A DNA stretch of 64,000 nt from Nonomuraea maritima (GTDB taxonomy: Bacteria > Actinomycetota > Actinomycetes > Streptosporangiales > Streptosporangiaceae). Positions 44,273 to 52,992 of this stretch are shown here, piece by piece; the stretch's first letter is position 1, and each line of letters begins with the position of its first letter. A program made the translations under genes and the position numbers. The stretch covers positions 248,001-312,000 of the forward strand of contig NZ_FNFB01000004.1 in assembly GCF_900100395.1 (NCBI RefSeq), read 5' to 3'. A model generated the notes under the pieces. That model made no database searches. It was not told the origin of the DNA and saw only the letters and a list, made by a program, of their open reading frames with translations.

Positions 44273-45117
44273 GCGGCCCCGCCGGAACCGGTCCCTTCGG
44301 GATCGGCCGGACGTGCGCGCTGGCGGTGGCCGGCGGCCGCGACCTCACCCGCGTCGCGGCCCGCTACGACGGGCTCTTCCCGGAGAAGTCCTTCGACGCC
44401 GGCCTTTACGGCTCGCTGGCGATGGCCGGCGCGTTCGGGTCGCCCTGGTCCACGCCGGAGGAGCTGCGCGTGATCAACCGGGCCTCGCTGCTGCTGTTCG
44501 CGGTGGACCGGCTGATCGACGAGGAGGCGGACTCCCAGGACCAGGTGACCGCCGTGGTCGCCGCGTGCCTGGGTGGGGAGCGCGCGGCCTCGCCGCTCGC
44601 CGCCTTCGCCGCCGACCTGCGGGCCGAGCTCGGCGCCTCGCCCGCCATGGAGGCGGCCTGGCAGGACCAGCTCGAACGCCTGCTGATCGCCATGTCACGT
44701 GAGTGGGAGTGGAGCCGGGCCGAGCACGGGCCGGGACCCGACGAGTACCTGGCCAACGCCGACAGCTGCGGCGCCCTGTTCGTCGCCGTCTCGCACTGGA
44801 TCCGCACCGGTGTGGCCGCCTCACCCGCCGACCTGCACCGCCTGCGTCCCGCGGGCGAGGCGGTGCAGCGCTACCTGCGGCTGCTCAACGACGTCGCCAC
44901 CCGGCAGCGCGAGTCCGGCTCGGGCGACGTCAACGTCTTCACTCTGGGATGGGAACCGGACGCCGTGAACGACCGCATGGCCGGGCTGGCCCAGGAGGCC
45001 GCCGAACTGATCGAACCGATCCGGGCGGCCCATCCGCGGGCCGCCGAGTACCTGACCTGGCAGATCCACTACAGCGCCGGTTTCTATGGTCTGTCCGACT
45101 TCTGGGCCGCGTCGTGA
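44269..45117 (+). CDS. Class I terpene synthase family protein
   Basis: A 282-residue, all-helical ionisation-type terpene synthase. The first metal-binding motif reads DRLIDEE (Asp80, Asp84 and Glu85/86) and the second is NDVATRQRE (Asn207, Thr211, Glu215), matching the ND(x)2(S/T)xxxE pattern. At 282 residues it is shorter than typical bacterial sesquiterpene synthases (about 320-350), as seen in class I partners of class II diterpene cyclases. It probably removes the diphosphate from the cyclised intermediate made by the class II enzyme. It is coupled to the P450 upstream and to the cyclase downstream by 4-bp overlaps. Confidence 0.85.
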   Translation: MSGPAGTGPFGIGRTCALAVAGGRDLTRVAARYDGLFPEKSFDAGLYGSLAMAGAFGSPWSTPEELRVINRASLLLFAVDRLIDEEADSQDQVTAVVAACLGGERAASPLAAFAADLRAELGASPAMEAAWQDQLERLLIAMSREWEWSRAEHGPGPDEYLANADSCGALFVAVSHWIRTGVAASPADLHRLRPAGEAVQRYLRLLNDVATRQRESGSGDVNVFTLGWEPDAVNDRMAGLAQEAAELIEPIRAAHPRAAEYLTWQIHYSAGFYGLSDFWAAS

Positions 45118-46625
45118 ACGATCTCACCCGGCGGGCGAACGACCTCGTCGCCGAGCTCATGGCCAAGCCCTGGGGCCAGGTGTCGCCCTCGGTATACGAG
45201 ACGGGCCGACTGGTCACGCTCGCGCCCTGGCTGGTGGGGCAGCAGGAACGGGTGGCGTACCTGCTGGAGGAGCAGCGCGGCGACGGCAGCTGGGGCGCGC
45301 CCGACGGCTACGGGCTGGTACCCACGCTGAGCGCCACCGAGGCGCTGCTGACCGCGGCCGAGGGCGACGACGGCGACCCGGCCGTCCTCATGCCGGCCGC
45401 GCGGGCCGGGCTGGACGCGCTGCGCAAGATGCTGCACGACCCGCCCGAACTCCCTGACACGCCGGCGATCGAGCTGATCGTGCCGCACCTGATCGACCTC
45501 ATCAACGAGCACGGCTGCGCAGACCCGCTGCCGCTGCCGCCCGGCATGGACATCACCCGCCTCGCCATGGTCAGGCGGCTGCTGGAGTCGGGCGGCGAGC
45601 CGCCGCAGAAGCTGCTGCACGTGCTGGAGGTGGCGGGCGCCGGGGCAGGGGCCGTCAGCCCGACCTCGATCGGCACGGTCGGCGCCTCCCCTGCCGCGAC
45701 GGCTGCTTGGCTGAGGGCCCCGGCGCCGCACGACTCCGCCGACAGCGCCCGGCGGCACCTGGAGGCCGTGGCCACCCGCTACGGCGGCCCGGTGCCCGTC
45801 GGTCTGCCGATCACCGTGTTCGAGCGCGGATGGGTGCTGAGCTGGCTGGTCAGGGCCGGGGTCCCGGTGGAGGTGCCGGCGGAGATGGCGGCCGACCTGC
45901 GGACCGCGATCGGCCCGGCGGGCACCCCCGCCGGCGCCGGCCTGCCCGCGGACGCCGACACGACCAGCGTGGCGCTCTACGCCCTGGCGCTGCTCGGGAT
46001 GCCGTGCGAGCCCGCGTCGCTGCTGGCGTTCGACTCCGGGGAGCACTTCTGCACGTGGCAGGGCGAGGACGGCTTCTCGGTCAGCGTGAACGCCCACGTG
46101 CTCGACGCCCTCGGCGCGTACGTGCGGGGCAGGCCCGCCGCAGCGGCCACGTACGAGCCGGTGATGGCGCGGGTGGCGGGCTGGCTGGCGGCCCGCCAGG
46201 AGGCCGACGGGAGCTGGAACGACCGGTGGCACGCCTCGCCGTACTACGCGACGCTGAGCTGTGTGCTGGCACTCGGCGAGTTCGGCGGCCCGCGGTACGC
46301 CGGAGCGGTGCTGGCGGCCCGGGAGTGGGTGCTGTCCACGCAGCGGGCCGACGGCTCGTGGGGCCGGTGGACGGGCAGGCCCGAGGAGACGGCGTACGCC
46401 GTGCAGGCGCTGCTGCTGTGCGGGCCGGAGCCGGACGAGCGGGCCGTGGCGGCGGCGGGGCGCGGGTACGAGTACCTCACCAAAATGGGCGATTTATCAG
46501 ATTATGAACCGCTCTGGCATGACAAGGACCTTTACAGCCCGACGGCAATTGTGCGCGCCGCCCTCCTCGCGGCCATGCATGTGGCGCGGTCCCACATTCA
46601 GGGGGAATTTACTGGGAAAAAATAG
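45114..46625 (+). CDS. Class II terpene cyclase (squalene-hopene/diterpene cyclase-like)
   Basis: A 503-residue alpha-barrel cyclase with QW repeats (QRGDGSWG at 54-61, QEADGSW and QRADGSWG in the C-terminal half). The protonating DxDD motif is replaced by DADTT (residues 280-284): the general-acid Asp282 is kept and the fourth Asp is Thr. At this size it resembles bacterial bicyclic (labdane- or drimane-type) diphosphate cyclases rather than the roughly 630-residue squalene-hopene cyclase. It would protonate and cyclise GGPP or FPP without losing the diphosphate. The start is GTG at 45114 (GTGA overlap). The last 130 bp are noticeably AT-rich and include a TTA codon (46494-46496). Confidence 0.85.
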   Translation: MNDLTRRANDLVAELMAKPWGQVSPSVYETGRLVTLAPWLVGQQERVAYLLEEQRGDGSWGAPDGYGLVPTLSATEALLTAAEGDDGDPAVLMPAARAGLDALRKMLHDPPELPDTPAIELIVPHLIDLINEHGCADPLPLPPGMDITRLAMVRRLLESGGEPPQKLLHVLEVAGAGAGAVSPTSIGTVGASPAATAAWLRAPAPHDSADSARRHLEAVATRYGGPVPVGLPITVFERGWVLSWLVRAGVPVEVPAEMAADLRTAIGPAGTPAGAGLPADADTTSVALYALALLGMPCEPASLLAFDSGEHFCTWQGEDGFSVSVNAHVLDALGAYVRGRPAAAATYEPVMARVAGWLAARQEADGSWNDRWHASPYYATLSCVLALGEFGGPRYAGAVLAAREWVLSTQRADGSWGRWTGRPEETAYAVQALLLCGPEPDERAVAAAGRGYEYLTKMGDLSDYEPLWHDKDLYSPTAIVRAALLAAMHVARSHIQGEFTGKK

Positions 46626-46770
46626 GACATAGCCGTCTAATCATGGTGTTTCGTGTTGAGGGAGTAATGCTGCATTGCTAGGGTGACCCGGGTGTCAGGT
46701 TGCTGGGATGTCTATTGCTTTTTCTTGACACGGCACGTTGACCGCGCTGTTTCCTCTATGGGTGGGCTCG

Positions 46771-49158
46771 ATGCGCTTCCGTAACGCCAGTGTCCGGGCG
46801 AAGATCACGGCACTCATCGTCTCACTCGCCTGCCTGTGGGCGTTCGCGGCCTGGGTCACGCTGCGCGAGGGCGCCAACCTGCTGTGGGCCGCGACGGTGA
46901 ACAGCAGCGTGATCGAGCCGAGCGAGCCACTCGTGGTCGAGCTGCAGCGCGAGCGCCGCCTGACCCTCTCCCACCTGGGTACGGGCGCGTCCGAGGAGGA
47001 CGAGCGGCTGCGCGAGCAGCGGGCCACGACCGACGCCCTGCGGGCGGAGTTCGAGACCTCCGTCTCGGGCACCGCGGCCGACTTCGCCATGGACGCCTCG
47101 CTCGCCCGCCGCGTGACGGAGGTGCGGGCCCAGCTCGCCCAGCTGAGCGCGGTGCGCGCGTGGGTCGACGACGGGAGGCCCGACCTCTCGCAGGCCGCCG
47201 GACGGTACAACGCCCTGATCGACTCGTTCTACCGCATGTACGACTCCGTGGCCGAGTTCGACGACAAGGAAGTCGCCAAGGCCGGCCGCACGCTGAACGA
47301 GATCTACCGGGCGCGGGAGATGTTCGCCCGCGAGGACGCCCTGCTCGCCGGCGTCTTCGCCAAGGGAGGTTTCACGCCAGCCGAGCACACCGAGTTCGTC
47401 GAGGTCGCGGGCGTCTTCGACTACGCGCTGAACGAGCAGCTGCCGGAGCTGCCGGCCGAGGACCGGGCCGCATTCGACGCCTGGCTCAAGACCACTCCCG
47501 TCACCCGGGTGCAGGCCATGGAGACGCAGCTGCTCCGGCACGACCCCGTCTCCGACGCGCTGCCGGTGACCGGCGAGGAGTGGCGCAAGTCGGCCGAGGC
47601 CTTGCTCGGCAGCATGCAAGCGGTGACGGTGGAGGGCGGTGACCGGCTCCTCGAACGCATCACGCCCCTCGCCGTTGGCGTCATCGTCCGGCTGATCCTC
47701 GCGGGTGGTCTGGGGCTGTTCGCCGTCATCGCCTCGATCGTGCTGTCGATCACCACCAGCCGCCAGCTGCTCGCCCAGCTCAAGAAGCTGCGGAACGCCG
47801 CCCACGAGCTGTCCGACCGGCGGCTGCCGAGCGTGGTCGAGCGCATCGGCCACGGCGAGGACGTCGACGTCGCCAAGGAGGCCCCCGCGCTCGACTTCGG
47901 CGACGACGAGATCGGGCAGGTGGGCCAGGCGTTCAACGCCGTGCAGCGCACCGCGATCAGCGTCGCCGCCGAGCAGGCGGAGCTGCGCCGCGGCATCCGC
48001 GACATCCTGCTCAGCCTGGCCCGCAGGACGCAGGGCCTGGTGCACCGGCAGCTCACCGTCCTCGACGTGATGGAGCGCCGCGAGACCGACCCCGAGGAGC
48101 TGAAGGAGCTCTTCCGGCTCGACCACCTCGCCATCCGCATGCGCCGCAACGCGGAGAACCTCATCGTGCTGTCCGGCTCCTCCCCCGCCCGTACGTGGCG
48201 GCGTTCGGTGCCGATGGTCGACGTGGTGCGCGGCGCGCTGGCCGAGGTCGAGGACTACACGCGCGTCTCGCTCATGCCGATGGGCGACGTGGTGCTCGTC
48301 GGCCGCGCCGTCGGCGACGTCATCCACCTGCTCGCCGAGCTGATCGAGAACGCCGTGTCGTTCTCGCCGCCGTACACGAACGTCCAGGTCGGCGGGCAGC
48401 TCGTGGCCAACGGCTACGTGCTCGAGATCGAGGACCGCGGGCTCGGCATGAAGCCCGAGGACCTGGACGCCGCCAACGCGCGGATCGCCGACCCGCCCGA
48501 GTTCCGCATCACCGGCACCGCCCGGCTCGGCCTCTACGTCGTCAGCCAGCTGGCCAAGCGGCACGACATCCAGGTGGTGCTCAAGTCGTCGCCGTACGGC
48601 GGCACGACCGTCGTGGTGCTGCTGCCGCAGGAGCTCGTCCAGCTCGACCCGTCGCCGGAGTCGCGCGGCTCCGACGAGCAGGATCGACTGCCGCGCCGGC
48701 AGCCCGCCGCCTCCGTGGCGGGCAGGTCCGCGCCGGCCGGGAACGTGCGCTCGCTGCGGCGGGTGAACCCCGTCCCGACGGCGGACACGTCAGGAAACCC
48801 CGCGCCGCCCCCTGCACCCGTGCCCGACCCTGTGACGCGGCCCGAACGCGTCGTACGCCGGGAGCCCGGCTCCCGCCCAGCCCAGTCAGAAACGCCGGCC
48901 GAACCGGAGCAGCAGCCTGTGGCCGAGTTCACCCCGTCGGGGCTCCCCTTGCGGGTGCCCCAGGCCAACCTGGCCCCCGCGCTGCGCGACGACGCTCCCG
49001 CGCAGCCCGACCACGAGGAGGACGATGACGATCGCTCGCCGGAGGAGATCCGCGCGATGATGGGATCCCTCCAGTCAGGAACCCGTCTCGGCCGGACGCG
49101 AGCGGCCGAGTTGATCGACGACAAGCCCATGGACGACCAGCCGGGAGGTGGAGCATGA
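46771..49158 (+). CDS. Conservon sensor histidine kinase with nitrate/nitrite-sensing domain (CvnA type)
   Basis: A 795-residue membrane sensor. TM1 (near residues 11-33) is followed by an extracellular NIT-like helical domain (about 40-300), TM2 (about 310-330), a HAMP-like linker, and a GHKL ATPase domain with ENAVSFSPP (N box), EDRGLGM (G1) and GTARLGLYVV. A His-containing dimerisation segment precedes it. The C-terminal roughly 150 residues are a Pro/Arg-rich disordered tail. The open frame begins at a TTG (46738); the ATG at 46771 follows GGGTGGG and starts just before the TM-preceding basic stretch. It is the first gene of a four-gene conservon and probably regulates its GTPase. Confidence 0.88.
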   Translation: MRFRNASVRAKITALIVSLACLWAFAAWVTLREGANLLWAATVNSSVIEPSEPLVVELQRERRLTLSHLGTGASEEDERLREQRATTDALRAEFETSVSGTAADFAMDASLARRVTEVRAQLAQLSAVRAWVDDGRPDLSQAAGRYNALIDSFYRMYDSVAEFDDKEVAKAGRTLNEIYRAREMFAREDALLAGVFAKGGFTPAEHTEFVEVAGVFDYALNEQLPELPAEDRAAFDAWLKTTPVTRVQAMETQLLRHDPVSDALPVTGEEWRKSAEALLGSMQAVTVEGGDRLLERITPLAVGVIVRLILAGGLGLFAVIASIVLSITTSRQLLAQLKKLRNAAHELSDRRLPSVVERIGHGEDVDVAKEAPALDFGDDEIGQVGQAFNAVQRTAISVAAEQAELRRGIRDILLSLARRTQGLVHRQLTVLDVMERRETDPEELKELFRLDHLAIRMRRNAENLIVLSGSSPARTWRRSVPMVDVVRGALAEVEDYTRVSLMPMGDVVLVGRAVGDVIHLLAELIENAVSFSPPYTNVQVGGQLVANGYVLEIEDRGLGMKPEDLDAANARIADPPEFRITGTARLGLYVVSQLAKRHDIQVVLKSSPYGGTTVVVLLPQELVQLDPSPESRGSDEQDRLPRRQPAASVAGRSAPAGNVRSLRRVNPVPTADTSGNPAPPPAPVPDPVTRPERVVRREPGSRPAQSETPAEPEQQPVAEFTPSGLPLRVPQANLAPALRDDAPAQPDHEEDDDDRSPEEIRAMMGSLQSGTRLGRTRAAELIDDKPMDDQPGGGA

Positions 49159-49580
49159 CGCCCACGTCGGGAACCGACCTCAACTGGCTGCTCGACGACC
49201 TCGTACGCCGTGTCAAGGACGCCGACCACGCCATCGTGCTGTCGTCGGACGGCCTGCTGATGGCCTCCTCTGCCGGCCTGCACCGCACCGACGGCGAGCA
49301 CCTGTCGGCCGTCGCGTCGGGGCTGCAGAGCCTGGCCAAGGGCGTGTCCGACCAGATCGCCGGTGGGGCCGTGCGCCAGACGGTGGTGGAGTGGAAGCAC
49401 CAGTTCCTCATCGTCACCACGGCCGGCGAGCGGGCCTGCCTGGCGGTGCTGTGCCCGAGAAACTCCGACATCGGGCTGGTCGCGTACGAGATGGAGATGC
49501 TGGTGACGCGGGTGGGCCAGTATCTGACCTCCGGTGCCCGCAACGCCGCCGCCGAGGCCGCCTCCCGGGACGAGCGATGA
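49155..49580 (+). CDS. Roadblock/LC7-domain protein (CvnB type)
   Basis: A 141-residue roadblock/LC7 protein (VLSSDGLLMASSAGL, then the FLIVTTAGERACLAVLC strand pair), which in conservons acts as the GTPase-activating or scaffold partner of the small GTPase. It overlaps the kinase stop (ATGA) and the DUF742 start, so all four products are made in step. Confidence 0.92.
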   Translation: MTPTSGTDLNWLLDDLVRRVKDADHAIVLSSDGLLMASSAGLHRTDGEHLSAVASGLQSLAKGVSDQIAGGAVRQTVVEWKHQFLIVTTAGERACLAVLCPRNSDIGLVAYEMEMLVTRVGQYLTSGARNAAAEAASRDER

Positions 49581-49954
49581 GGGGCGCCGGCGAGCCCACC
49601 GACGAGAACTGGGTCGATCCGGAGATCATCCGCCCCTACGTCGTGACCCGCGGGCGCACCCAGCCCGCGCACGGCAAGTTCGACCTGATCTCGATGGCGC
49701 TGGCGGTCGGGCCCCTGCCGGGCCCGGACGCCGGCCTCGATCCCGAACATCTGCGGATCCTCCAGATCTGCCGCGAACCCAAGTCCGTGGCCGAGATCGC
49801 CGCCTACCTCGATCTGCCGGCCGGCACGATCCGGGTGCTGCTCGGCGACCTGTTCGACCGCGAACTCGTCTCTGCCCAGGAACCACGATCCGAGGTGGAC
49901 ATGCACGACATCAAGATGTACCGGGCGGTGCTCGATGGCCTTCGCTCGCTCTGA
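49577..49954 (+). CDS. DUF742 protein (CvnC type)
   Basis: A 125-residue protein with the DUF742 signature (IIRPYVVTRGRTQP near the start, then an HTH-like segment KSVAEIAAYLDLPAGTIRVLLGDL). It is the invariant third component of actinomycete conservons; the winged-helix-like C-terminus suggests a DNA- or protein-binding adaptor role that is not established. It overlaps its neighbours on both sides (4 bp with the roadblock gene, 20 bp with the GTPase gene). Confidence 0.92.
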   Translation: MRGAGEPTDENWVDPEIIRPYVVTRGRTQPAHGKFDLISMALAVGPLPGPDAGLDPEHLRILQICREPKSVAEIAAYLDLPAGTIRVLLGDLFDRELVSAQEPRSEVDMHDIKMYRAVLDGLRSL

Positions 49955-50522
49955 ACGCCCGCGCCTGCCGACGGCGATCAAGATTCTGGTCGCCGGCGGC
50001 TTCGGGGCGGGCAAGACGACGATGGTCGGCGCGGTCTCCGAGACCCGGCCGCTGCGCACCGAGGAGGTGCTGACCGACCGAGGCATCGGCGTGGACGACA
50101 TCACGTCGGTGGAGGCCAAGCGCACCACCACCGTGGCGATGGACTTCGGCCGCATCACCCTGGGCGCCGACTACGTCCTGTACCTGTTCGGCACGCCCGG
50201 GCAGGAGCGGTTCTGGTTCGTGTGGGACGAGCTTGCCGAGGGCGCGCTGGGCGCGGTCATCCTCGCCGACACCCGGCGCCTGGCCGACTGCTTCCCGTCG
50301 GTCGACTACTTCGAGCGGCGCGGCACGCCGTTCGTGGTGGCGGTCAACTGCTTCGAGGGCTCGCCCACGTTCGAGCTGGACGAGGTGCGCCTGGCGCTGC
50401 AGCTCGACCCGTCGGTGCCGATCGTGATGTGCGACGCGCGCAAGCGCGACTCCAGCCGGGAGGTGCTCGTCACCCTGGTCAAGCACTCCGCCCGGCTGCG
50501 CGCCGAACCCGTCGGCAGCTGA
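49935..50522 (+). CDS. Ras-like ATP/GTP-binding protein (CvnD type)
   Basis: A 195-residue small GTPase. P-loop GGFGAGKTT (residues 21-29), the switch/G3 motif LFGTPGQERF, and VNCF in place of the standard NKxD, typical of the conservon MglA-like branch. In conservons it works with the sensor kinase and roadblock protein as a membrane-associated switch affecting development or secondary metabolism. It is the last gene of the operon. Confidence 0.92.
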   Translation: MAFARSERPRLPTAIKILVAGGFGAGKTTMVGAVSETRPLRTEEVLTDRGIGVDDITSVEAKRTTTVAMDFGRITLGADYVLYLFGTPGQERFWFVWDELAEGALGAVILADTRRLADCFPSVDYFERRGTPFVVAVNCFEGSPTFELDEVRLALQLDPSVPIVMCDARKRDSSREVLVTLVKHSARLRAEPVGS

Positions 50523-50536
50523 GTCGGGGGTTCGGC

Positions 50537-51127
50537 TCAGGCGTGGCGGGCGTCCTCCGCGACCTTCTGCAGCCGGGCGCGGTAGCCGTCCCACCACGCC
50601 TGGTCGCCGCCCGGCAGGTTCTCGCTGCCCTTGCGCATCCCGACGGCGCCGTCGATGAGCTCCCGGACGATGTCGGCGTGCCCGGCGTGCCGGTTGGTCT
50701 CGGCGATCAGGTGGATGAGGATCCGGTGCAGCGTCGGATGCCGGACCTCCTCCGGCCACCACGGCACCTCGCCGGTCTCCTCCAGCGGCAGCGCGGCGAT
50801 CGTGGCGTCTCCGTGCGCCCACACCCTGCGGTAGAGCGCGACGACGGAGTCGCGCGACTCCTCGGCGGTCGCCCACATGTCGGCGTTGTCCTCGGCGTCC
50901 TCCTCCATCCACGGCAGGGGCTCGGGGAACGGCCGCGCGAAGCACTCGCCGAGGTAGCCGGCCTCGACGCCGGCCATGTGCTTGACGAGCCCCAGCAGGT
51001 TGGTGCCGGTGGGGGTCAGGGGGCGGCGAAGGTCGTACTCGGAGAGCCCGTCGAGCTTCCACAGCATCGCCTCACGGGCCCTGGTCAGGTAGTGGTGCAG
51101 GTCGGACTTTGCGGGGGATTCGGTCAT
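50537..51127 (-). CDS. DinB-family protein (DUF664)
   Basis: A 196-residue four-helix-bundle protein of the DinB/YfiT superfamily, probably a metal-dependent thiol transferase-type or stress protein. Histidines expected as metal ligands are seen in LVKHMAGVEAGY and in LIAETNRHAGHAD. In actinomycetes many such proteins use mycothiol. It converges with the conservon (14-bp gap). It may be co-transcribed with the upstream glycosidase (7-bp gap). Confidence 0.83.
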   Translation of the reverse strand: MTESPAKSDLHHYLTRAREAMLWKLDGLSEYDLRRPLTPTGTNLLGLVKHMAGVEAGYLGECFARPFPEPLPWMEEDAEDNADMWATAEESRDSVVALYRRVWAHGDATIAALPLEETGEVPWWPEEVRHPTLHRILIHLIAETNRHAGHADIVRELIDGAVGMRKGSENLPGGDQAWWDGYRARLQKVAEDARHA

Positions 51128-51134
51128 CGGGCCA

Positions 51135-52850
51135 TCATCGCGCGGGCCACCACCACGACGCCACGCTATTAAGGTCTGCGGCGGTGATCTCCTCTCCGGA
51201 GTTGTCGACGGCCTCGGCGTAGTAGAGCGCGGGCACGCCGTACGCCGGCTGCGCCTCGGCGTAGGCGAGCCACTCGGCCCGGCCGGGCATGGGCCACTGG
51301 TCGGTGTCGACGAGGTGGTGCGGCAGGGCGCGGCGGACGACCTCGTGGCGGTAGCGGAGCTGGTCGACGACCGGCACGGGCTCGCCTCTTGCGTCGAGCT
51401 CCAGCACGTCGTTGAGCCTGACCATGTCGCTGACGTCGGCGAAGGCGGGATGCGGCGTGTGGGTGACCATGAGGGCGTCGGGCCTGACGCGCTTGGCGGC
51501 GCCGTACAGGGCGGCGAGCAGCTCGTGCAGGAGGGCGAGGCCCCAGGTGGAGCCGTACGACTTCAGGTGGGAGCCGCTCGGGGAGCGCTGGGTGAAGTCG
51601 ATCTTGAAGCCGTCGGCCCCGAGGTCGCCGAGCAGCCGTTCCATGACGGCGGTGATCCTGCGCCGGTAGGCCGGGTTCGACGGGTCGGCGGCCACGGCGC
51701 GCCCGCCCGCGTCGGTCACGCACTCCTCCGCCGGCAGCCCCTCGGCCGACCAGGCCCGCCACCACAGCAGGACGCGCTGACCGCGCGCGTGCCGGCCGGC
51801 GATCCAGGCGCGCAGGTCGGGCCACTTGGCCTCGTCGGGCCACGGGTCGCCGTACGCGAGCTGCCAGCGGTCGTCGATCACGATCGTGCCGGGCACGATG
51901 CCGTGCTCCTCCAGCCGGGCGAGCCAGCCGTCGTACAGGTCCTGGCGGGACAGCTCCACCGGGGAGACCCCGTCGGCACGCGCGCACTGGGCGCCCCAGC
52001 CGCAGAAGATCGGCTCGCTCCACCACGCGTGCCGCTCCCCCACCGGGCCCTCGGGGGCGAGGCCGTGCGCGACCAGGTCGGCCCGGTGGTGCGAGATCGC
52101 CTCCCAGGGCGACCCGGCCGCCCGCAGCACCACGGCCGGTGACGTCCAGGCGCCGCGCACCTCGGTGTGGCCCTCGTAGTCGAGGCGCAGCAGCGCCCCT
52201 CCGTCCAGCGGCTCGTACGTGACCTCGGTGAAGGTCAGATCGGGGATCCCGGCCCGTACGGACGCGCCCAGCCAGGGGCCGCCTGGCACGGCCGTGGCGC
52301 CGTCCGGCTGCTCCTTGCAGAAGGCGAGCACCAACGGCGGCGGGGAGAAGACCGCGTGCAGGCGGCCGGGCGAGGCGTCGCCGACGGCGGTGAGCGCGAC
52401 GGCCGCCGCCGCGGGCCGCACCACCTGCACGGGGTGGGCGGGAGCGGGGCTGAAGACGCCGAGCGCGTGCACGCCCGAGCGGAACGTGCCCGCCGCGCCG
52501 GTGCGGAGCACGGCCCGGCCGCCGAGCAGCGTCACGTCGCCGAGCACGCCGGCGCCCTCGACCCGCACCTCCAGCGCGATCGTCTCCGGCGTGCAGGTGA
52601 GACGGACCGTCTTGGTCTCCCACGCGGTGCTGCGCTGCTGGACGTCGAAGACCGCGGTGTCGCCGCGCAGCGCGAGCACGGGCGGCAGCGTCTCGTAGGT
52701 CTCGTCACGCCCGCCGTGGGGGTGCACCGAGGCGATCAGGCTGAGGGTCGTCCAGCCTTCGAGCTCGGCGCTGGGGTCGGTACGCGAGACCGTCAGGTGG
52801 TAGGAGCCGCTGTCCAGGAAGTAGGCGGCGTCGGTGGTGGTGATCCGCAT
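51135..52850 (-). CDS. Glycoside hydrolase, GH36-like alpha-galactosidase family
   Basis: A 571-residue enzyme with an N-terminal beta-sandwich (to about residue 270) and a TIM barrel. The likely nucleophile is the Asp of DGFKIDF, and the SDMVRLND region probably supplies the acid/base Asp. WWSEPIFCGWGAQ and VIDDRW, typical early barrel strands, are also visible. It resembles clan GH-D (GH36/GH27) retaining alpha-galactosidases; substrate and anomer are inferred from family. There is no signal peptide, so it is cytoplasmic. The ATG at 52850 is favoured over a TTG at 52898. Confidence 0.75.
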   Translation of the reverse strand: MRITTTDAAYFLDSGSYHLTVSRTDPSAELEGWTTLSLIASVHPHGGRDETYETLPPVLALRGDTAVFDVQQRSTAWETKTVRLTCTPETIALEVRVEGAGVLGDVTLLGGRAVLRTGAAGTFRSGVHALGVFSPAPAHPVQVVRPAAAAVALTAVGDASPGRLHAVFSPPPLVLAFCKEQPDGATAVPGGPWLGASVRAGIPDLTFTEVTYEPLDGGALLRLDYEGHTEVRGAWTSPAVVLRAAGSPWEAISHHRADLVAHGLAPEGPVGERHAWWSEPIFCGWGAQCARADGVSPVELSRQDLYDGWLARLEEHGIVPGTIVIDDRWQLAYGDPWPDEAKWPDLRAWIAGRHARGQRVLLWWRAWSAEGLPAEECVTDAGGRAVAADPSNPAYRRRITAVMERLLGDLGADGFKIDFTQRSPSGSHLKSYGSTWGLALLHELLAALYGAAKRVRPDALMVTHTPHPAFADVSDMVRLNDVLELDARGEPVPVVDQLRYRHEVVRRALPHHLVDTDQWPMPGRAEWLAYAEAQPAYGVPALYYAEAVDNSGEEITAADLNSVASWWWPAR

Positions 52851-52902
52851 GGGCAACCGTTCGGAAAGAAGGTGCCCATATCGTACAAAAAGCGACAAAA
52901 GG

Positions 52903-52934
52903 GGAGGGCCCGGCCTGGGGCGGCCGGGCCCTCC
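52903..52934 (-). terminator. Terminator of the symporter operon
   Basis: A perfect 13-bp GC-rich stem (GGAGGGCCCGGCC and its complement) with loop TGGGGC. On the minus strand it is followed by a T-rich run (CCTTTTGTCGCTTTTTG), as expected for an intrinsic terminator of the symporter gene that ends at 52993. Confidence 0.8.
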
Positions 52935-52992
52935 GTGTGCGGGCGCCCCCGGGGCAGCGGATGGGCGCCTCGCTGTGAGAACCGTCCTTGGA

